From the NCBI GenBank assembly GCA_051005735.1, contig JBPCJB010000200.1, forward strand, positions 1 through 22,612: 22,612 nucleotides of DNA, read 5' to 3'. This stretch comes from Gaiellasilicea sp051005735 (GTDB lineage Bacteria > Actinomycetota > Thermoleophilia > Gaiellales > Gaiellaceae). The notes under the pieces were generated by a model, which was not told where the DNA came from, ran no database searches, and saw only the letters and a list, made by a program, of their open reading frames with translations. Position numbers and translations under genes: made by a program. This document shows positions 1 through 7,067 of the stretch, piece after piece (within the stretch, counting starts at the first letter, position 1; the number at the start of each line of letters is the position of its first letter).

Positions 1-899
1 TCGACTAGCTGGCTGAGGCCGCAGATTGCGGCAGTGATCACCGGCTGTTCCCGCTCCGTCGCCTGGAGCGTGCCCCCCCGGAATCCCTCGCGGAGCGGGG
101 CCACGACGCTGATCGCCGTCCGTTCGATCGCGGTCTGGATCGGGTTCACCTGGCCGAGGAACCGGACGGCGTCCTCGATCCCGAGCTCCCGCGCGTAGGC
201 GCGGAGCGCCGGCTCGAGCGGGCCGCGGCCGGCAATCTCGAGCTCCAGGTCGGGGATCTCGGCCCGCGCGTCGCGAAAGGCGCGCAGGAGCACGAGGTGA
301 CCCTTAATCGGGATCAGCCGGCCGACGCAGAGCAGGCGGGGGACGTCGTCGTCGTACGGCCGTGCGTCCGGCTGCGGCCGGATCCCGTAGTGGACGATCT
401 CGAACGTCTCCTCCGCGAAGCCCTCGGTCTCCTTCAGATAGCGCGCGAGGCCTCGCGAGATCGCGATGTGGCGGTGCGAGAGCGCGGCGATCGAGCGATC
501 GGCGAGCGCGAAGCCGCGACCCTCGCGGAACTCGTTGAAGCCATGCTTCGTGCTCACGCGCACCGGCACGCGCATCGCCGTGCCCGCGAGCTGCCCGTAG
601 ACGTCGCCGTGGACGAGGTGCGTGTGCAGGATCGTCGGCCGCCGCCGCGCGAGGTAGGCGCAGAGGCGGAGGAAGGCGGGCGGATCGACATCGGCGCCGA
701 GCGGGATCGCGTCGAGCGTGACGCCTTGCGAGACGAGCTTGCGCGCGAAGTCCCAGGCGCCCGGCTCGTGCTCGTGCAGCATCAGGAAGCGCACGTCCCA
801 GCCGCGCTGCACCAGGGAGGGGAGCAGCGAGAGGAGGTGCGCCTCCGAGCCGGAGATGCCGGCGACCTTGGCGAGATGGAGGACGCGGACGTTCTTCAT
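1..899 (-). CDS. GT4-family glycosyltransferase, C-terminus cut by window edge
   Basis: The reading frame opens at the ATG at 897-899 and stays open to base 1, giving about 299 residues. It begins MKNVRVLHLAKVAGISGSEA, the glycine-rich opening of GT-B retaining glycosyltransferases, and has the acceptor-domain motif TILHTHLVHGDVYG near residues 95-108. The donor-domain start LLCVGRLIPIKGHLVLLRAF lies near residue 190. Family members transfer a sugar from an NDP-sugar to a lipid-linked or cytosolic acceptor at the membrane. The usual E-x7-E donor signature reads EGFRGGTLQ, with Glu271 present but Gln279 in place of the second Glu. The ATG overlaps the stop of the preceding gene (ATGA, 896-899), so it is the last visible gene of the minus-strand polysaccharide operon. 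The acceptor and sugar specificity cannot be read from sequence. Confidence 0.88.
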   Translation of the reverse strand, partial: MKNVRVLHLAKVAGISGSEAHLLSLLPSLVQRGWDVRFLMLHEHEPGAWDFARKLVSQGVTLDAIPLGADVDPPAFLRLCAYLARRRPTILHTHLVHGDVYGQLAGTAMRVPVRVSTKHGFNEFREGRGFALADRSIAALSHRHIAISRGLARYLKETEGFAEETFEIVHYGIRPQPDARPYDDDVPRLLCVGRLIPIKGHLVLLRAFRDARAEIPDLELEIAGRGPLEPALRAYARELGIEDAVRFLGQVNPIQTAIERTAISVVAPLREGFRGGTLQATEREQPVITAAICGLSQLV

Positions 900-1924
900 C
901 GCCTGGCGACCGCGAGGACGCCGGTCGCCCACGAGTCGACGGAATGGCTCGCGACGGCGCGCTCGCGCAGGGTTCGCCCGATCACGGCGCGCTCCTTCGC
1001 GGTGAGCGCGGCGAGCGCCCGCAGCCGGGCGGCGAGCTCGTCTGCCGACCCGCGCTCGAAGCGGAGCGGCGGCTCGATCCCCGCGAAGAGGTCGTCGAAT
1101 GACGGGTTCGACGCAAGGACGGGCAGGCAGCTCCCGCAGGCCTCGTAGACCGCCTTGTCGGGAGCGCCGGCGCGCATGTTGTTGACGAGGACGTCGGCGT
1201 TTGCGTGCACGTCGCCGATCCGGTCGTGCGGGACCGGATCGTGGATCGCGGTGCGGGCCTCGAGTGCGAGCTCGCCGATCAGGCGCTCGAGGTCGGTCCG
1301 GTGCGCACGCTCCTCGTCGCTCCCGGAGGTGCCGTAGATGTCGAGCCTCGCCTCTGGCACCTCCCGGACCGCACGCAGGATCGTCTCGATCCCCTTCGCG
1401 GGTGAGGTTCGGCCGAGGACGATTGCGCGCAGCTCGTCGGTGCCGGCACGGTCGCGGCACTCGAGGCCTGCATAGTCGATCCCGTGCCCGAGCGGAACGA
1501 GCTTTGGCGTCTCGAGCGGAAACGAGCGGCGGTCGACGCTGAGCACGTTCGTCGACGCGGCCGTCGCCGCGCGGAGCAGCGGGCTCGCGCGCCAGTGCGC
1601 GAACCAGAGCAGCACCGGCACGCGAAGCGGACGGGCGAGCGGAGCCGCCAGCACCGCATAGATCGGGCACATGTGCGCAAGCACCCCTTCGGCGCCGCGC
1701 AGCTCCGACCCGAGCGCGCGGGCGAACCGGAGCCCGCGCGTCGCCTTGCTGCCGCCGCCGAACGTCTTGACGCGGCAGTTCGACGGGAGCGTGTCCGGGA
1801 CGGCATCGAGCGACAGCACGACGAGCTCATCTACTTTAACCGCCAGCGCGCGTAGCTTGGCCACGGTTGCCCCGAGCACTGGGTCAGCCGGGTCGACCTG
1901 CTGGGTGACGAAGATCAGCCTCAA
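896..1924 (-). CDS. GT4-like glycosyltransferase lacking the canonical first Glu
   Basis: 342 residues from a TTG start at 1922-1924 that overlaps the upstream stop as TTGA. The frame stays open far upstream, but that part is Arg/Pro-rich and antisense-like, and the protein proper begins MRLIFVTQQVDPADPVLGAT. The Rossmann-like donor domain carries AIVLGRTSPAKGIETILRAV and ARLDIYGT. The C-terminal signature is GAPDKAVYEACGSCLPVLAS, which resembles the DK..EA variant of GT4-like donor domains; the first Glu of E-x7-E is absent. It sits between the GNAT gene and the next GT4 with 4-bp overlaps on both sides, so it is translationally coupled in the polysaccharide operon. The transferase assignment is secure; the donor and acceptor are unknown. 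Confidence 0.85.
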   Translation of the reverse strand: MRLIFVTQQVDPADPVLGATVAKLRALAVKVDELVVLSLDAVPDTLPSNCRVKTFGGGSKATRGLRFARALGSELRGAEGVLAHMCPIYAVLAAPLARPLRVPVLLWFAHWRASPLLRAATAASTNVLSVDRRSFPLETPKLVPLGHGIDYAGLECRDRAGTDELRAIVLGRTSPAKGIETILRAVREVPEARLDIYGTSGSDEERAHRTDLERLIGELALEARTAIHDPVPHDRIGDVHANADVLVNNMRAGAPDKAVYEACGSCLPVLASNPSFDDLFAGIEPPLRFERGSADELAARLRALAALTAKERAVIGRTLRERAVASHSVDSWATGVLAVARR

Positions 1925-2853
1925 AAGACGTCGAAGTCGCCGAGCTGGAACTCCCATGGCCCATCCAGGTTGCCCTCCGAGCGAAGCCGCTTGCCGAGGA
2001 CCCGGATCGACTTGGGCGTCGGAAAGAAGCCCGCCGCGAGGAACGCGCCGCGCTGCTGTCGCGGGACGAGCGCGATGGTCGGCTTCGCCGAGCCCGTCGC
2101 CCGCAGGAGCTGCGCCACCTCGCCGAGGGCGTGGCAGACGACCGCGACCCGTCCGCGGCTCGGCCGCCACGCGATCAGCCCCTCGAGTCTCTCGCCGCGG
2201 AATGCGCCGAGAACTCGGTACGCGCGCGGCGAGCGCAGGTAGCGCCACTCGAGAAAAGCGGCGTCGGCGAGCTGGCCGTTCGCTCGAGGGACAGTCCCTG
2301 GGACATGTCTCGAATAGGCGTGTCCGAGGGCCTGTCCCTCGGTCAGCGCCTCGATTCGAAGCGCCCCGCGTCGACCTCGAGCTGCGGGCGGGCGCACCCA
2401 GATCCGGCCGCGCCAGAGCTCGTGCCAGCCGAGTCGCTCGAGGAAGATCGGGCGAGAGGCGTCGTTCGGGAAGGTTATGCCGAGCTCGCAGCCCCGCGCC
2501 GCCGCCTCCTCCTCGTTCGCGCGCTCGAGCCGGCCGAAGATCCCTTTGCCTCGCTCGGCAGGGTCGGTCGCCACCTGGAGCGGCATCGCCACGAGCCGCT
2601 CGACGCCGTCAACACGACAGCGGAGGAAGCTCAGCGACGCGACCCCGACGGCACGGTCGCCGTCCCGCTCGACGGTCAGGAGCCCGGGTCCCGCCGGACT
2701 CTCGTCGAACCACCATTCCAGCTCTCGCCGGTCCGGGCGCACTCCCCAGACCCGCTCGAGCAGGTCGCTCAGCGCCTCGCGCGTCTCCCGCTCAGGCGCG
2801 GGCAAAGCCGGCGCCTCCGCTTCCGGCGGCTCCGTCGAGCCTACGCCGCTCAC
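1921..2853 (-). CDS. GNAT-family acyltransferase of the polysaccharide cluster
   Basis: 310 residues from a GTG at 2851-2853, overlapping the deacetylase stop as GTGA. The GNAT core is visible: a beta-strand run LLTVERDGDRAVGVASLSFL (about 58-77), the acyl-CoA binding segment VATDPAERGKGIFGRL with RGKG at 101-104, then a Gly/Asn-rich strand and a FLERLGW helix-strand near 137-143. A second half follows with FLEWRYLRSP (200-209) and GRVAVVCHALGEVAQLL, so this is a long two-part GNAT. It probably N- or O-acylates a sugar of the glycan, possibly an amino sugar exposed by the neighbouring deacetylase; that link is inferred from context. Residues 171-190 are encoded by a 58-bp imperfect palindrome that looks inserted in frame. 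A start further upstream is open but would run antisense-like through the deacetylase. Confidence 0.82.
   Translation of the reverse strand: MSGVGSTEPPEAEAPALPAPERETREALSDLLERVWGVRPDRRELEWWFDESPAGPGLLTVERDGDRAVGVASLSFLRCRVDGVERLVAMPLQVATDPAERGKGIFGRLERANEEEAAARGCELGITFPNDASRPIFLERLGWHELWRGRIWVRPPAARGRRGALRIEALTEGQALGHAYSRHVPGTVPRANGQLADAAFLEWRYLRSPRAYRVLGAFRGERLEGLIAWRPSRGRVAVVCHALGEVAQLLRATGSAKPTIALVPRQQRGAFLAAGFFPTPKSIRVLGKRLRSEGNLDGPWEFQLGDFDVF
2285..2342. repeat. Imperfect palindromic element inside the GNAT gene
   Basis: Arms at 2285-2307 and 2320-2342 pair with about 20 of 23 matches around a 12-base loop. The outer arms are CGAGGGACAG and its complement CTGTCCCTCG, perfectly paired, followed inward by CCCT and GGACA blocks. 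The element is read in frame as residues 171-190 of the GNAT protein, a Gly/His/Pro-containing linker. Its GGACAYG core resembles the outer arms of the hairpin at 17497-17542. Being inside a gene, it is not a terminator. Confidence 0.7.
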
Positions 2854-3743
2854 TTGGACGACGTGCCGAGCGCGGCATTCAGCGCCCGCCGCGCGTGCGT
2901 CCCGGCAACGGTGTCCTTCAGCGAGATCAGGTCGCAGGCGCCCGCGAGCACGAGCTCGAACGTGCGCGGCGGGTACGGCTCGACGTTGTAGCGCCGCAGC
3001 CGGAAGCGGTCGCTGGCGGGGCCGTTCGCGCCCGAGACGGACGTGAAGCCGAGGTCGTAGCCGGCCTGGCGGAGCAGGCTCAGGTGCACGGGGCGATAAT
3101 GAGCCTCGGAGCCCTTGACATAGGCGAACGCGCGCACGGGACGGCCGAGCGCCTCCTCGAGCCGCAGCTTCGAGATCGCGATCTCGCGCGCCGACTCGTC
3201 GATCTCCAGCTCGGCGAGCGGTCGGTGCGAGATCCCGTGCGACTCGATCCGAACGCCGGCCTGCTCGAGCTCGCGCAGCTCCCCCCAGTCGAGCGTCCGG
3301 TTGAGGATCCCGCGTTGAACGAGGTGCTCGTCGTGCGGCAACGGTCGCCGGTCGCCGACGTAGCCGAGCGGTGCGAAGAGGACAGCCGGATAGCCGTGCT
3401 TCTGCAGCGCAGGGAGCGCGTTCTCGAGGTTGTCGCGGTAGCCGTCGTCGAAGGTGATGAGGACGGCTTTCGGAGGCAGCGGCGCGCCGCCGACATAGTG
3501 CGCCAGCACCTCCTCCAGCCCGACGACCGCGTAGCCGAGCTCGGCGAGGAGCGCCATCTGCTCCGCGAACCGACCGGTCGGGACCGTGACCGGGTTCTCG
3601 AGCTGGTCGTTGACCTTGTGGTACATGAGCACGCGTAGCGTCCGGTCGGCGGTTGCGTTCGCGGGCGCCAGCGTCATCGTCGTCTCGCCGATCGTGCGGT
3701 AGACGGCGTTCTTCAGGAGCTGCTTGGCGCGCTCGGCTCTCAC
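2850..3743 (-). CDS. NodB-type polysaccharide deacetylase
   Basis: 297 residues from a GTG at 3741-3743, overlapping the upstream GT stop as GTGA. The carbohydrate esterase family 4 fold is shown by LRVLMYHKV (36-44), the catalytic-base motif ITFDDGY (96-102; the two Asp are catalytic base and metal ligand) and the metal-binding histidine motif SHGISH (168-173), a normal variant of SHTxTH. The C-terminal RRYNVEPYPPRTFE is also typical. No signal peptide or membrane segment is evident, so it may act in the cytoplasm on a lipid-linked intermediate, or be exported by another route. It would remove N- or O-acetyl groups from sugars of the glycan. Lying next to a GNAT gene, it suggests a deacetylation/re-acylation pair, which is inference. 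Confidence 0.92.
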   Translation of the reverse strand: MRAERAKQLLKNAVYRTIGETTMTLAPANATADRTLRVLMYHKVNDQLENPVTVPTGRFAEQMALLAELGYAVVGLEEVLAHYVGGAPLPPKAVLITFDDGYRDNLENALPALQKHGYPAVLFAPLGYVGDRRPLPHDEHLVQRGILNRTLDWGELRELEQAGVRIESHGISHRPLAELEIDESAREIAISKLRLEEALGRPVRAFAYVKGSEAHYRPVHLSLLRQAGYDLGFTSVSGANGPASDRFRLRRYNVEPYPPRTFELVLAGACDLISLKDTVAGTHARRALNAALGTSSK

Positions 3744-4825
3744 GCGGGAAGTCTAGTGACGTGCCCGACGAGGTCTCGTAGGCGCCGCGCGAACTCCTCC
3801 GGGGCCGCGGTCCACTGCGCTGAGCTCGCGTGTGCCTCGCGCCCGAGTCGCGCGGCGAGCTCCCGATCCCCGAGCACGCGCACGAGTGCTTCGGCGAGAG
3901 CAGCGGAGTCGCCGGGGTCGACGAGCAGGCCGTTCTCGCCCTCGCGGACGAGGTCGGGAATCCCGCCGATCCGGCTGCCGACGACTCCACGGCCGCGACA
4001 GAACGCCTCGACGAGGACGCGGCCCATACCTTCCGAGCGCGAGGGCAGAACGAGCAGCGTCGCTGCGTCGAGGGAGGCGGCGACCTCGGTCGTCGAAAGC
4101 GACCGGCTCCAGGCGATCCCCTCGCCGGCCGGTGGGCTCAGCGAGCCGGACCCGACGACGTGCAGGCGCGCGTCCCGCACCCGCTCGCGCACCAGCGGCC
4201 AGGCAGCGGCCAGCACGTCGACCGCCTTGTTGCGCTCGAGCACGCCCACGAAGAGCGCTGTCGGCGTCTCGGGCAGCGGCGCGGTCGGGCCGAGGAACGG
4301 CTCGAGGTCCATGTAGGCCGGGAACTCGGCGTCGGGCTCGCGGCCGGCCGCGCGGACGAGCCCACTCGTGTAGCCCGAGATCGTGCGAATGCCGTCGGCG
4401 CGGCGAAGGGCGATCCGCGCGAGCGCGTCTGCGAGCGGGTCGAGTAGCCGGCGCGCGCGCGATCCGTACAGCCGCGTCGGCGCGCGCCAGTCGCCGTGGA
4501 GGTCCGCGATCACCTGCGTCGGGACCCGCGCCAGCCTCCGTGCGAGCAGGACGAGCGCGGTTTCCTGCAAGCCCTGCGCGAGCACCGCGTCCGGGCGGAA
4601 GCTACGGAGCTCTCGCGTGACCCGCAACGGGAGCGCGAGATAGAACGCGAGCCCATCGAGCCGGCTGATCGGGAACGGCGGCGCCAGCGCAAAACGATCG
4701 TCGTTGGCTCGCCCGGTCCCCATCTGCCGCCACTCGAGCTCGGCCGAGAGCGCGTCGAAGCGCCGCTCGAGGGTCTCGCTGAGCGGGAACGTGAAGCGCG
4801 TCCGGCCGACGACGAGCAGCTTCAT
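3740..4825 (-). CDS. GT4-family glycosyltransferase (pair A, second copy)
   Basis: 361 residues from the ATG at 4823-4825, which overlaps the upstream stop as ATGA. It starts MKLLVVGRTRFTFPLSETLE, has VIADLHGDWRAPTRLYGSRA near residue 105 in the acceptor domain, TALFVGVLERNKAVDVLAAAW at the donor-domain entry and the complete E-x7-E signature SEGMGRVLVE followed by AFCRGRGVVGSRIGGIPDLV. It closely resembles the upstream gene at 4822-5940 over its whole length, so the two arose by tandem duplication. It belongs to the Wzx/Wzy-type polysaccharide operon and probably adds one sugar of the repeat unit. The frame remains open upstream of the ATG, but that extension is antisense-like Arg/Ala/Gly-rich sequence and overlaps the neighbour. 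Confidence 0.92.
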   Translation of the reverse strand: MKLLVVGRTRFTFPLSETLERRFDALSAELEWRQMGTGRANDDRFALAPPFPISRLDGLAFYLALPLRVTRELRSFRPDAVLAQGLQETALVLLARRLARVPTQVIADLHGDWRAPTRLYGSRARRLLDPLADALARIALRRADGIRTISGYTSGLVRAAGREPDAEFPAYMDLEPFLGPTAPLPETPTALFVGVLERNKAVDVLAAAWPLVRERVRDARLHVVGSGSLSPPAGEGIAWSRSLSTTEVAASLDAATLLVLPSRSEGMGRVLVEAFCRGRGVVGSRIGGIPDLVREGENGLLVDPGDSAALAEALVRVLGDRELAARLGREAHASSAQWTAAPEEFARRLRDLVGHVTRLPA

Positions 4826-5940
4826 CGGGCGACGCGCGCGACGAGCGCGGCGACGTTGTCTGCGTACTCGGCCGCCGTGTAGCGCCAAGGAGTCGAGTCT
4901 TCGAGCGCCTGGGCGCCCAGCTTCTCGGCGAGGGTTCGGGCCGAGAGCAGCCGCACGAGCGTCTCCGCGAGCGCGTCGACATCGGCAGCCTCCACGAGGT
5001 AGCCGTTCTCCCCGTCGCGGACGGCGTCGGGGATCCCGCCGACCCGACCGCCGATCACCGCGCGTCCGCGGCAGAGCGCCTCGAGGATCACCCGTGGCGT
5101 TCCCTCCGAACGCGACGGCAGGAGCAGGCACCACGTCTCGTCGAGGGCGGCCACGATCTCGGTCGTCGCCAGCGCCGGATGCCACACCGCCTGCTCGGGT
5201 AGGTCGGCGACGAGCCGCTCGACCTCCGCGCGCATCGGCCCCTCGCCGACGAGGACGAGCCGAGCCTCCGGCGCGCGGAGGGCGGCGAGCCGCCACGCGG
5301 CCACGATCCCGTCCACGTTCTTGTAGCGCTGGAGGACGCCGACGAAGAGTGCGGTCGGGCGCTCCGGCAGCGGCACGGGCGGCGGATCGGCGAAGGCGGA
5401 GAGGTCGGTGTAGGTCGTGAACGTGGCCGCGGGCTCGACTCCGTGTCGCTGTGCGAGCTCGGTCGTGAACGGCGAGAGCGTCCGCACAGCATCGGCCCGG
5501 CGCAGCGACCAGGCCGCCACGCGATCGAGCACCGGCGCGAGGGGCCGGCGCAGGCGCGAGCCGTAGAGGCGGGCGAAGCTCGCCCAGTCCCCGTGCAGCT
5601 CGACGACGACCGGCACGCGTTGTCTCGCGAGCCCGCGGCCGACGTATGCGGCCGCCGCCTCGAAGGGGCTCTGCGCGAGCACCGCGACGGGCCGGAACTC
5701 CCGGAGCTCGCGCGCGATCCGGAACGGCAGCCGCGCGTAGAAGGAGACGCCGTCGAGAGCGCGCGAGGACAGGGGTTGGTGCAGCCGGAACTCGCGCCGA
5801 TCGGCGCTATTGCCCCGGGAACCCGTGGCGAGCACGCGCAGCTCGAGGCGCTCTCCGAGCGCGTCGAACTTGCGGGCGAGGCTCTCGGAGAGCGGGAAGC
5901 GGTAGCGCGTACGCCCGACCATCAAGACGCGCGGCCTCAC
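4822..5940 (-). CDS. GT4-family glycosyltransferase (pair A, first copy)
   Basis: 372 residues from a GTG at 5938-5940 (GTGA overlap with the upstream gene). It starts VRPRVLMVGRTRYRFPLSES, has VVVELHGDWASFARLYGSRL in the N-terminal domain, TALFVGVLQRYKNVDGIVAAW at the linker and the E-x7-E motif SEGTPRVILE in the nucleotide-sugar site, followed by ALCRGRAVIGGRVGGIPDAV. Both GT-B Rossmann domains are complete and the length is normal for GT4. The same landmarks in the same order are found in the next gene (3740-4825), marking a tandem paralogue pair with diverged N-terminal (acceptor) residues. Substrates are unknown. Confidence 0.92.
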   Translation of the reverse strand: MRPRVLMVGRTRYRFPLSESLARKFDALGERLELRVLATGSRGNSADRREFRLHQPLSSRALDGVSFYARLPFRIARELREFRPVAVLAQSPFEAAAAYVGRGLARQRVPVVVELHGDWASFARLYGSRLRRPLAPVLDRVAAWSLRRADAVRTLSPFTTELAQRHGVEPAATFTTYTDLSAFADPPPVPLPERPTALFVGVLQRYKNVDGIVAAWRLAALRAPEARLVLVGEGPMRAEVERLVADLPEQAVWHPALATTEIVAALDETWCLLLPSRSEGTPRVILEALCRGRAVIGGRVGGIPDAVRDGENGYLVEAADVDALAETLVRLLSARTLAEKLGAQALEDSTPWRYTAAEYADNVAALVARVAR

Positions 5941-7067
5941 TTTGCGGCCGCCCGCCCGAGGATCTGCTCCAGCTCGCCGTAGACCCGCTCGGGTCGCAGG
6001 TGCTCGACGGAGCCCACGGCCGACGCGCGCAGGCGCTCCTGGAGTCCGTCGTCGCCCAGAAATCGCCGCAGCGCCTCGGCGAAGGCGGCCGGATCTCCAG
6101 GCGGGACGAGCAGGCCGTTCTCACCGTCGCGGACGATCTCTGCGACGCCGCCGACCGCGGTTCCGACGACCGGTGTCCCCACCGCGAGCGCCTCGACCAC
6201 CGTGTGCGGGAAGTTCTCCCATGCCGAGGTGAGAACCGCCGCGTCGGCCGCGCGAAAGAGCTCCAACACCTCGGCACGGCTCCGGGCGCCGAGGAAGCGG
6301 ACGCGACCGTCGAGGCGGAGCTCGGCGGCATATCGCTCGAGCCGTGCCAGCTCAGGCCCGTCGCCCGCGAGCGCGAGCGACGGTCCCTCGACCTGGGCGA
6401 GCGCATCGAGCAGGACGTCGAGCGCCTTCTGGGGGTTGATCCGGCCTGCGAACGCGAGCAGTGGGCCTTCGAGCCCCAGCTCAGCGCGAACCCCTTCCGC
6501 GGGCCGAAGCTCTGGCAGCGGCGGGCTCGCGTTCGGGAGCACGCTCACCTTCTCGGAGTGGATCCCCCAACCGAGCGCGAGCTCGCGCAGGAAGGCGCTC
6601 GGGCAGACGACGTGCGAGGCGCGGCGCAACGCGAGATCGCGCGCGAGCCGGAGCGCCGCGATTCGCGGCCCGCGGGCATGCTGGAACTCGGCCAGCGAGC
6701 CGGTGAAGATGCCCTGGCGCCTGGCCCGCTCGTAGGCGGCATCCGCCACGAGCTTCAGCACGAGCGGCCGTCGTGCCAGCAGGCTCCCGATTCCTGCGCG
6801 GGAGATCATGCTCGTGGCGTAGACGACGTCTGCCCGGCGAGCCCGGCGAGCGATCAGAGCGGCGACTCGTGCGTGCCGGAGCCATGGAGGAGTGGCGCGG
6901 AGGACGGCGTGAATCGGAAAGTCTGGCGCCGGCGGCGTTGCGTCCGCGGTCGTCACGACCTCCACACCGTGCCCGCGCGCCCGCAGGAAGGCGACGAGCT
7001 CGGGTGCGTGGCTCGCCGGGCCGCCCACGTCAGGCGGCCAGATCCCGCTGACGGCGAGGACGTTCAC
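5937..7067 (-). CDS. GT4-family glycosyltransferase (pair B, second copy)
   Basis: 376 residues from a GTG at 7065-7067 (GTGA overlap). It starts VNVLAVSGIWPPDVGGPASH, the substrate loop of GT4 enzymes, and continues with ASHVVCPSAFLRELALGWGI mid-protein, LLAFAGRINPQKALDVLLDAL at the donor-domain entry and the E-x7-E signature ENFPHTVVE. The C-terminal helix SVEHLRPERVYGELEQIL closes the fold. It is very similar along its length to the gene at 7064-8200, so the two are tandem paralogues. It sits third after the flippase in the polysaccharide operon and probably adds a sugar to the undecaprenyl-linked repeat unit. Confidence 0.93.
   Translation of the reverse strand: MNVLAVSGIWPPDVGGPASHAPELVAFLRARGHGVEVVTTADATPPAPDFPIHAVLRATPPWLRHARVAALIARRARRADVVYATSMISRAGIGSLLARRPLVLKLVADAAYERARRQGIFTGSLAEFQHARGPRIAALRLARDLALRRASHVVCPSAFLRELALGWGIHSEKVSVLPNASPPLPELRPAEGVRAELGLEGPLLAFAGRINPQKALDVLLDALAQVEGPSLALAGDGPELARLERYAAELRLDGRVRFLGARSRAEVLELFRAADAAVLTSAWENFPHTVVEALAVGTPVVGTAVGGVAEIVRDGENGLLVPPGDPAAFAEALRRFLGDDGLQERLRASAVGSVEHLRPERVYGELEQILGRAAAK

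Noticed and set aside
2285..2342. Palindrome as a transcription terminator
   Set aside because: It lies in the middle of an intact coding sequence within an operon and has no T-run.
1671..3638. Long plus-strand open frame of 655 codons
   Set aside because: Arg/Ser/Pro-rich, no recognisable domain, and entirely antisense to the GNAT, deacetylase and GT genes; a high-GC shadow.
2854..3990. N-terminal extension of the GNAT frame
   Set aside because: The extension is Arg/Ala-rich and runs through the deacetylase in another frame; the GTG at 2853 with the GTGA overlap gives a normal GNAT.
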